In this document: in pieces, positions 58,417 through 64,000 of the stretch
Numbering within the stretch: position 1 is the stretch's first letter
Layout of the letters: each line of letters begins with the position of its first letter
NCBI RefSeq assembly: GCF_001839655.2
Contig: NZ_CP056087.1
Coordinates: 2,170,001-2,234,000 of the forward strand
Origin: Pseudomonas argentinensis
Lineage (GTDB): Bacteria; Pseudomonadota; Gammaproteobacteria; Pseudomonadales; Pseudomonadaceae
Direction of reading: 5' to 3'
Length of the DNA: 64,000 nucleotides
Program-made: the position numbers and the translations under genes
Notes under the pieces: generated by a model
What the model was told of the DNA's origin: nothing
Seen by the model: the letters and a program-made list of their open reading frames with translations, nothing else
Database searches by the model: none

Positions 58417-58450
58417 GCGAGCGGCCACGGTGGTGGACGCTCGCGGTTTT
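58417..58450 (+). terminator. Terminator after the quinone-reductase-like gene
   Basis: GCGAGCG (58417-58423) and CGCTCGC (58438-58444) followed by GGTTTT. A 7-bp stem with a short T run, located 10 bp after the stop. Confidence 0.6.
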
Positions 58451-58480
58451 CCGCAGCGGGTCGGCAGCAAGGCGCGATGA

Positions 58481-59185
58481 TCAGACGGCGCGGGTCACGC
58501 CGCCATCCACCCGGATGTTCTGGGCAGTGATGTAGGCGGCTCCCTCGGAGGCCAGAAAGGCGATGGTCGCCGCGACTTCCTCGCTGCTGCCATAGCGTTG
58601 CAGCGGCACGCTGGCGCGGCGCGCTTCGGTGGCCGGCAAGCTGTCTATCCAGCCCGGCAATACGTTGTTCATGCGGATATTATCGCGGGCATGGGTGTCG
58701 GCGAAGATCTTCGTGAACGACGCCAGGCCGGCGCGAAACACCGCCGAGGTCGGGAACAGCTCACTGGGCTCGAATGTCCAGGCGCTGGAGATATTGATGA
58801 TCACCCCAGACTTCTGCCCCTGCATGACGGGCGTCACCAGGCGGGTGGGGCGAATCACGTTAAGCAGGTAGGTATCCAGGCCGCGGTGCCAGTCTTCGTC
58901 GCTGATATCCAGAATCGGTGCCCGTGGGCCGTGGCCGGCGCTGTTGACCAGCAGGTCGATGCGCCCCCAGCGCGCCAGCGTGCCTTCGACCAGCCTACCG
59001 AGATCCTCGCTGGACTGGTTGCTGCCAGTCACTCCGAAGCCGCCCAGCTCTTCCGCCAGCGCCTCGCCCTTGCCGGAAGAGGAGAGGATGGCGACCTTGA
59101 AACCGTCGGTGGCCAGGCGGCGTGCGGCTGCGGCGCCCATGCCGCTGCCGGCAGCCGTGATGATTGCTACTTTTTCTACAGGCAT
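58481..59185 (-). CDS. SDR-family protein with a non-canonical active site
   Basis: A 234-aa Rossmann protein of the SDR superfamily. The cofactor loop is ITAAGSGMG (9-17) and NSAGHG replaces NNAG. INISSAW (131-137) gives the usual Ser, and an RVDGGVT end is present. Where the catalytic Tyr-x-x-x-Lys should be, the sequence is TSAVFRAGL (146-154), so Tyr is Ser147 and Lys is Arg151. The protein keeps a cofactor fold but probably not standard dehydrogenase chemistry. The divergent LysR gene 106 bp away is its likely regulator. Confidence 0.85.
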   Translation of the reverse strand: MPVEKVAIITAAGSGMGAAAARRLATDGFKVAILSSSGKGEALAEELGGFGVTGSNQSSEDLGRLVEGTLARWGRIDLLVNSAGHGPRAPILDISDEDWHRGLDTYLLNVIRPTRLVTPVMQGQKSGVIINISSAWTFEPSELFPTSAVFRAGLASFTKIFADTHARDNIRMNNVLPGWIDSLPATEARRASVPLQRYGSSEEVAATIAFLASEGAAYITAQNIRVDGGVTRAV

Positions 59186-59195
59186 CGTATTGTCT

Positions 59196-59224
59196 CCTCA
59201 AATGCAGTTGTATGTCCTTTGAGG
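59196..59224. promoter_or_regulatory. Candidate LysR operator between the SDR and LysR genes
   Basis: CCTCAAA (59196-59202) and TTTGAGG (59218-59224) are a perfect 7-bp inverted repeat with a 15-bp spacer in the 106-bp divergent region. This is the usual place for the activator site of a LysR-type protein. Confidence 0.5.
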
Positions 59225-59291
59225 CTAACAGCGGGCCTGGCCAGGCAGAGAGGCAGCCCTGGCACCCTTAATCAGTAGAAAAACTACAGTC

Positions 59292-60191
59292 ATGTCGGAA
59301 GAGTTCGGTCACTTGCCATCGCTCAATGCCCTGCGGGTGTTCGAGGTGGTGGCGCGGCATCTGAATTTTCGCCTGGCCGCCGATGAGCTGGGCGTTACCC
59401 AGAGCGCGGTGGCGCAGCAGGTGCGAGCCCTGGAAGCCGATCTGTCAGTCAAGCTCTTCGAGCGGCAGGCGCGTGGTCTGGCGCTGACCGAGAGCGGCAG
59501 AGGCTACAGCCAGAGCGTGCGCCGGGCTTTTGAGCAGATCGCTGACGCCACCCGGGCGTTGCGGCCGGCGCCCTCGTACCTGACGATCAGCGTGACGCCG
59601 ACATTTGCCTCGAAATGGCTGATTCCGCGACTGCCGGATTTCTCTGCGCGCTACCCGGACGTCGACCTGAAAATCCTCGCCAGTGAGCGGCTTTCCAGCT
59701 TTCACAACGATGGGGTGGATATGGCCGTGCGTTATGGCTGCCCGCCGTTCGGCCCTGGCCTGCACGCCGAGCTGTTGCTGGAACAGGCGATTGTCGCCGT
59801 GGTGAGCCCAGGCTTGCTCGAGCGCTTGGGCGCCCCGGGCGATCTGCAGACCTTGGCGCGTTATCCCTTGCTGCATGACGCCCACAACCTCTGGCCGCGG
59901 TTTCTCGATCTGCTGTTCCCCGACGCGCTGCAGGCCTCTGCCAGAAGCGTGCGCTTCAACCAGACGTCACTGGCCATCGAGGCGGCAGTCGCGGGTCAGG
60001 GCATTGCCTTGGCCAATCGTTTTTTTGTCACCCGGGACATTCAGGCCGGGCGTCTGATCAACCCCTTTGACGCCACGTTGCGGGACGACCGCGGGTTCTA
60101 TCTGCTCGGCCCGCGGCGAGTCAGACAGCAGGCACCCTTCGCGGTGGTTCGTGACTGGCTGCTGGCGCAGACTCATGACGATCTTCGATGA
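59292..60191 (+). CDS. LysR-type (GcvA-like) transcriptional regulator
   Basis: A 299-aa LysR regulator of the GcvA/AmpR-like branch. The N-terminal helix-turn-helix (HLPSLNALRVFEVVARHLNFRLAADELGVTQSAVAQQVRALE, about 6-48) precedes a substrate-binding-like domain with the branch's VSVTPTFASKWLIPRLPDF and MAVRYG segments. It is divergent from the atypical SDR and probably regulates it from the inverted repeat between them. The effector is unknown. Confidence 0.88.
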   Translation: MSEEFGHLPSLNALRVFEVVARHLNFRLAADELGVTQSAVAQQVRALEADLSVKLFERQARGLALTESGRGYSQSVRRAFEQIADATRALRPAPSYLTISVTPTFASKWLIPRLPDFSARYPDVDLKILASERLSSFHNDGVDMAVRYGCPPFGPGLHAELLLEQAIVAVVSPGLLERLGAPGDLQTLARYPLLHDAHNLWPRFLDLLFPDALQASARSVRFNQTSLAIEAAVAGQGIALANRFFVTRDIQAGRLINPFDATLRDDRGFYLLGPRRVRQQAPFAVVRDWLLAQTHDDLR

Positions 60192-60367
60192 CCGCGTCTT
60201 CAATTCCCGGCTTATCTGCCCAATGGGCGAGACCCCCAGGCCTGTGGCACACTTGAGCGCCAGTGAAAACGGGTTGTGAAGCGACGTGTGTCGCTCACCC
60301 GTGCACCGGTGCCGCCGGCCCTTTGCCGCGGTCTGCCAGGCAATCGCCGACAACAAGAGGAAGCAGC

Positions 60368-61492
60368 GTGCATAACGTCGTCATCAGCGGTACGGGCCTT
60401 TATACCCCGGCCAACAGCATCTCCAACGACGAGTTGGTGGCGTCCTTCAATGCCTATGTGCAGCAGTTCAACGCGGACAACGCCGCGGCCATCGAGCGCG
60501 GCGAGATCGAGGCGCTGAGCGAGTCGAACAGCGCCTTTATCGAGAAAGCCTCGGGCATCAAGAGCCGTTTCGTGATCGACAAGCAGGGCATCCTCGACCC
60601 GCAACGCATGGTGCCGTCCATCCCCGAGCGCGATAACGAGCAGTGGGGCATTCTTTGTGAGATGGCGGTGGCGGCCGCCGAAGAGGCGCTGGCCCGTGCC
60701 GGCAAGACTGCCGCTGATATCGACGGGGTGATCGTCGCCTGTTCCAACCTGCAGCGCGCCTATCCGGCGGTGGCCATCGAAGTGCAGGCGGCGCTGGGTA
60801 TCCAGGGCTTCGGCTTCGACATGAACGTGGCCTGTTCCTCGGCGACCTTCGGCATCCAGGCGGCGGCCAATAGCATTCAGCTCGGCCAGGCGCGGGCGAT
60901 CCTGATGGTCAACCCGGAGATCTGCACCGGGCACCTGAACTTCCGCGACCGTGACAGCCATTTCATCTTTGGCGATGCGGCCACGGCGGTGATTCTGGAA
61001 CGCGCGGATCTGGCGACCTCGGAGCATCAGTTGGAGATCCTCGGCACCAAGCTGCTGACCCAGTTTTCCAACAATATCCGCAACAACTTCGGCTTTCTCA
61101 ACCGCGCCGCCGACGAGGCAGGTGCAGTGGCCGAAGGCCGGCTGTTCGTGCAGGAAGGGCGCAAGGTGTTCAAGGAAGTCTGCCCGATGGTCGCCGAGCT
61201 GATCGCCGCCCACCTGCAGGAGAACGGCCTGGATGTGGCCGATGTGAAGCGCTTCTGGCTGCACCAGGCCAACCTCAACATGAACCAGCTGATCGCCCGC
61301 AAGCTGCTCGGCCGTGACCCGGAGGCCCATGAGGCGCCGGTGATTCTCGACACCTACGCCAATACCAGTTCGGCCGGCTCGGTGATTGCCTTGCACAAGC
61401 ATCAGGATGATCTGCCGGCAGGTACCCTGGGTGTGCTCAGCTCGTTTGGCGCCGGTTATTCGATCGGTAGCGTGATTCTGCGCAAGCGTTGA
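60368..61492 (+). CDS. 3-oxoacyl-ACP synthase III-like protein (FabH family)
   Basis: A thiolase-fold condensing enzyme of 374 aa. Catalytic Cys156 lies in DMNVACSSATFG, His in WLHQANLNMNQ and Asn in DTYANTSSAGSV, the FabH triad. The protein follows the long FabH-like form of P. aeruginosa, reported there to move exogenous octanoyl-CoA into fatty acid synthesis. The GTG start at 60368 gives MHNVVISGTGLYTP, the family N-terminus; the frame is open upstream without homology. AGAGGAAG precedes it. It is not in a fab operon. Confidence 0.9.
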   Translation: MHNVVISGTGLYTPANSISNDELVASFNAYVQQFNADNAAAIERGEIEALSESNSAFIEKASGIKSRFVIDKQGILDPQRMVPSIPERDNEQWGILCEMAVAAAEEALARAGKTAADIDGVIVACSNLQRAYPAVAIEVQAALGIQGFGFDMNVACSSATFGIQAAANSIQLGQARAILMVNPEICTGHLNFRDRDSHFIFGDAATAVILERADLATSEHQLEILGTKLLTQFSNNIRNNFGFLNRAADEAGAVAEGRLFVQEGRKVFKEVCPMVAELIAAHLQENGLDVADVKRFWLHQANLNMNQLIARKLLGRDPEAHEAPVILDTYANTSSAGSVIALHKHQDDLPAGTLGVLSSFGAGYSIGSVILRKR

Positions 61493-61568
61493 TCGTGTGG
61501 GGAGGGGCTGCTGGGTTTACCAGCGCTGAGGAGGAGCTCCCGCCGGTGGCAGGAGCCCGGTTCATCAC

Positions 61569-62264
61569 TTACGGCTTGGCCCATTTCAGAAAGGCGCTGC
61601 GGCTTTCCGGAGTCAGCAAATTCCACATTTGCTGCAGGGTGGTCAGGGTGGCGTCGTTGTGCGGCAGGGCTGCGGCCTGGGCCGGCGCGGGGTGCAGCGC
61701 CACCGGCTGTGCGGCTTGTGCCGGAGCACTGCCCAACGGGGCGACGGTGGTGGGCTGAGCGGCGATTTCGCTGGTGCCCATCAGGGCCGCGAGTGCCGAA
61801 ACGTTGCGATTGCCCTGTTGGGCCTGTTCACGTTCACCGGTACGGGTGTTCACCGCCCAGGCCTTGAATTCATCTTCGAACTTCTTGGCTTCGGCCAGGT
61901 TCTCCGGGCGGTCGAACTCCAGGCGCCAGACGTCGCCCGCTTTGCCATCGATGGCGAAGATGGCGGTGCGGCCGCGAACTATTTCATGGCTGATGCCACC
62001 GGCAACGTCGAAACCGTACTTGTAGAAGGCCTGGATCTGATAGGCACCCGGCTGCAGCAGCAGCTGCTTGTCGTCCAGGTTGTAGGCGGCATTGGCCGCC
62101 GTATAGGGCTGGCCGTTGATGCTGCGGATTTCCAGTTCGCCGGGTACCACGACTGTCAGCACTTCGCTCTGCGGCTGAGGTGCACCGGGATACAGCTGAA
62201 CTTTGGGCTGCTGGGCACAAGCGGCCAGTAGACCGGCCAGGGCGATAACGAGCAAGCGGCGCAT
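61569..62264 (-). CDS. Lipoprotein of the YccT (DUF2057-like) type
   Basis: A 231-aa protein with a lipoprotein signal (LLVIALAGLLAAC, acylated Cys16). The mature N-terminal part (about 35-130) is beta-rich: VTV-like VVVPGELEIRSINGQPY and LLLQPGAYQIQAFYKYGF, the pattern of DUF2057/YccT proteins. It is followed by an Ala/Pro/Gln-rich linker and a short helical end (LQQMWNLLTPESRSAFLKWAKP). Asp is not at position +2 of the lipoprotein, so outer-membrane sorting is expected. The function is unknown. Confidence 0.75.
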   Translation of the reverse strand: MRRLLVIALAGLLAACAQQPKVQLYPGAPQPQSEVLTVVVPGELEIRSINGQPYTAANAAYNLDDKQLLLQPGAYQIQAFYKYGFDVAGGISHEIVRGRTAIFAIDGKAGDVWRLEFDRPENLAEAKKFEDEFKAWAVNTRTGEREQAQQGNRNVSALAALMGTSEIAAQPTTVAPLGSAPAQAAQPVALHPAPAQAAALPHNDATLTTLQQMWNLLTPESRSAFLKWAKP

Positions 62265-62363
62265 GAAAACTCCTAGGGGCGAAGACCCGCCGATGTCCGG
62301 CGGTGTCGGGATGGTTACATTTCGAAAACGAGAATAAGACGGGTAGGTGTCAGTTAAATGACA

Positions 62364-62394
62364 AGCCGGGCTGTCCTCAGAGAACAGCCCGGCT
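62364..62394 (-). terminator. Terminator of the porin gene
   Basis: AGCCGGGCTGT and ACAGCCCGGCT form an 11-bp perfect stem with a 9-nt loop. The minus strand continues TTGTCATTT. It ends the porin transcript 27 bp past the stop. Confidence 0.75.
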
Positions 62395-62421
62395 AGTTTT
62401 CATTCCAATCCGCGAATGGGA

Positions 62422-63519
62422 TCAGAAGTCGTAACGCAGACCTACGGTAAAGCCAGAGGCTTTCTCGCCCAGCGCGTGGTTTACGCCATCATCATCGATC
62501 GACTGGCCGGTAGGGTTGGCGGTACGCGATTGGCTCCACGGGGTGTAGGCAACCAGGTCATCGTTGTCTACCACGGCGTAGTTGGCATAGACGCGTACGG
62601 CCTTGTCCAGCTTGTGCTCGACACCCACGACCCACATGGTGGCATCACGGTCCCTGGCATCGTTGTTGTGGGTCATCCAGGTGGCTTTCAGCGCGGTGTT
62701 CTTGGCAACGGCGAATTCGCCACCCAGACCATAGACGTCGAAAGTCCCCTGATCACGTTGAGCGGAGGTGGTGGTGCTGACGCCTTCGAAATCAGTGGTC
62801 TGGTAGAAACCGACCAGCTTGAAGTTGTCGACGATCTTGTAGGCGACAGCGGCGCGAATGGAGTCGGCCTCGCCACGCAGGGTGTCTTCTTCGACCTTCT
62901 CGTAGGCCAGGGAGGCTTCCAGCGGGCCGCCGAGGTAGTTCAGCGAGGTGCTGAAGGCGTCGCTGTCTTCGTTGTTGCCGGTGTCGGTGATGTTCAGCGA
63001 CTGGCCCTGGTACATCGAGTAAGCCACTTTGACGTTGAAACCGGAGAAATCCGGAGTGGTGTACTGGATGGTGTTGTCATAACGCTCGTCGAGGCGGCCG
63101 GAGGTGACGCGGGCGAGGTTGTTCATGTCGCCGACCTGGTCACCGAACAGGTTGAACGGGCCGCGGGCCACCTTGAACGGGCTGTCGAAACGGCCAACCT
63201 GAATGGCGCCGAAGTTGCCGCCCAGGCCAACGAAGGTGTCACGGGTAGCGAAGCTGGTGCCACCGCTGGAGGAGCCGGTGGTGAAGTTGATCTGTTGTTC
63301 GATCTGGAAGAAGGCTTTCAGATCCGGGTTGATTTCATGGTCGCCTTTGAAGCCCAGACGCGAGGAGTTGCTCGACAGGTTGGTTTCGGAGTAACGGGCA
63401 CCGTCATCGAGGTAGTCAACCGATACGTGCGCACGGCCGTAGATGCTCACGTCTGCCATTGCCACAGCAGGTACCGACAGGGCAGCACCAACAGCAACCG
63501 CAATCAACTTCATCTTCAT
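62422..63519 (-). CDS. Gram-negative general porin (porin_4 type)
   Basis: A 365-aa outer-membrane trimeric-type porin. The signal peptide is about 1-22 (LSVPAVAMA). The mature protein starts DVSIYGRAHVSVDYLDD and contains repeated alternating beta strands, including SRLGFKGDHEINPDLKAFFQIEQQ and the loop-3 segment RDTFVGLGGNFGAIQVGRFDSPFK. It ends in the C-terminal Phe needed for Bam recognition (VGLRYDF). Sixteen strands are expected for the family. The selectivity is unknown. AAAGGAGC-type ribosome bases precede the ATG at 63519. Confidence 0.92.
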   Translation of the reverse strand: MKMKLIAVAVGAALSVPAVAMADVSIYGRAHVSVDYLDDGARYSETNLSSNSSRLGFKGDHEINPDLKAFFQIEQQINFTTGSSSGGTSFATRDTFVGLGGNFGAIQVGRFDSPFKVARGPFNLFGDQVGDMNNLARVTSGRLDERYDNTIQYTTPDFSGFNVKVAYSMYQGQSLNITDTGNNEDSDAFSTSLNYLGGPLEASLAYEKVEEDTLRGEADSIRAAVAYKIVDNFKLVGFYQTTDFEGVSTTTSAQRDQGTFDVYGLGGEFAVAKNTALKATWMTHNNDARDRDATMWVVGVEHKLDKAVRVYANYAVVDNDDLVAYTPWSQSRTANPTGQSIDDDGVNHALGEKASGFTVGLRYDF

Positions 63520-63883
63520 TGAAAAAAGCTCCTTCGTTTATGAAACGCCGTCAGTGCCGGTGGCATGACATCGTCGGTTTGGACGGAGGCGATTATGGAA
63601 ACCGGATGTGACAGAAGGCTTGCTGTGGCGTGACATTTTCAAGTCTGCGGAACTTTTTTAAAATCAGACGGTTGCGCTGGATATGAGGGTCTTTTGGCTG
63701 GGGCCGGCAGGGGGGCGAAGAGGGCGTAATTACGCGGCCGAACCTTATAGGGTGATTATTAAAGTTTGAGGATGACGGCGGTTGTGGTCGCCAGTAGGCA
63801 GCGGCATCATGCTTTGGCTTGCCCTCGCTGGCGCGCTTGCAGAGCCGCAACCTGCCCTGGATATTCCCTGCTGGAGCCTTGCC
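63520..63883. other. Divergent noncoding region between the porin and the final gene
   Basis: A 364-bp gap holding the porin leader and both promoters. AT-rich pockets occur at 63645-63665 and 63745-63770. I find no confident -35/-10 pair, no strong hairpin and no conserved small ORF. Confidence 0.5.
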
Positions 63884-64000
63884 ATGACCCTTGTTCTCGC
63901 CGAGTCCTTGAATGGCGTGCCGGCTGCGAGTTGGGACACGCTGTTGTCGAGTGATCAACCGTTTCTGCGCCATTCCTTTCTGGCCAGCCTGGAGGACAGC
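63884..64000 (+). CDS. FemAB/GNAT-like (DUF482) protein, first 39 codons (3' end outside window)
   Basis: ATG 63884 opens MTLVLAESLNGVPAASWDTL and continues with DQPFLRHSFLASLEDS to the window edge. The W-D-x-L and P-F-x-x-H-x-F-L pattern is the start of the DUF482/peptidogalycan-biosynthesis family of N-acyltransferase-fold proteins. Only 39 residues are visible, so the family call rests on the N-terminal signature. Confidence 0.6.
   Translation, partial: MTLVLAESLNGVPAASWDTLLSSDQPFLRHSFLASLEDS

Overview
The window is one continuous, gene-dense, high-GC stretch of a Pseudomonas chromosome. The proteins match recognised Pseudomonas families closely (FleQ/FleS/FleR, FimV, MetZ, MexC/MexD/NfxB, GlpT). 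The order leuC-leuD-leuB-asd-asd-like-fimV-truA-trpF-accD-folC-dedD-cvpA-purF-metZ-SDR is the conserved pseudomonad arrangement. Several details argue against P. aeruginosa itself: no methyltransferase gene between leuD and leuB, no oprJ beside mexCD, and a mevalonate/HMG-CoA gene cluster. Species was not assigned.

Layout. 1-4630: end of a FliT-like gene, then the flagellar regulators fleQ, fleS and fleR, with a sigma54 promoter before fleS. 4631-5354: a tandem array of about 2.6 copies of a 277-bp unit carrying REP-like hairpins. 5386-11128: tRNA-Asn, an aromatic aminotransferase, uvrB, a nucleoside-deoxyribosyltransferase-like gene and gltX. 11228-11795: a strong promoter and a duplicated tRNA-Ala/tRNA-Glu cassette. 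11898-18221: thioesterase, periplasmic protein, dusC, an SDR, ibpA with sigma32 promoter and ROSE-like thermometer, and a four-PAS GGDEF-EAL protein. 18313-23925: LysR regulator divergent from leuCDB-asd. 24055-36941: a frameshifted asd-like gene, fimV, truA, trpF, accD-folC-dedD, cvpA-purF and metZ-SDR. 37027-37497: tRNA-Val and two tRNA-Asp. 37716-39119: glpT behind a probable Pho box.

39352-47327 is the most unusual region. A MocR-type regulator diverges from a class II HMG-CoA reductase and an HMG-CoA lyase. A class III CoA-transferase, two half-size MaoC/HTD2-like hydratase proteins and a two-gene TctA-type transporter follow on the same strand. I read this as a catabolic module for branched C6 acids that converges on HMG-CoA: mevalonate by oxidation, and 3-hydroxy-3-methylglutarate or 3-methylglutaconate by CoA transfer with or without hydration. 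Cleavage then gives acetyl-CoA and acetoacetate. Its logic parallels the known itaconate pathway (CoA-transferase, MaoC hydratase, lyase) one carbon longer.

47370-52425: mexCD without oprJ, and divergent nfxB. 52554-57310: a small XRE-type regulator with a coupled unknown gene, an EAL-CBS-GGDDF protein and the tail-specific protease Prc. 57439-64000: a quinone-reductase-like enzyme, an SDR lacking the YxxxK catalytic pair beside a divergent LysR, a FabH-like synthase, a lipoprotein, a general porin and the first 39 codons of a FemAB/GNAT-like protein. No transposase, integrase, prophage or CRISPR was found.
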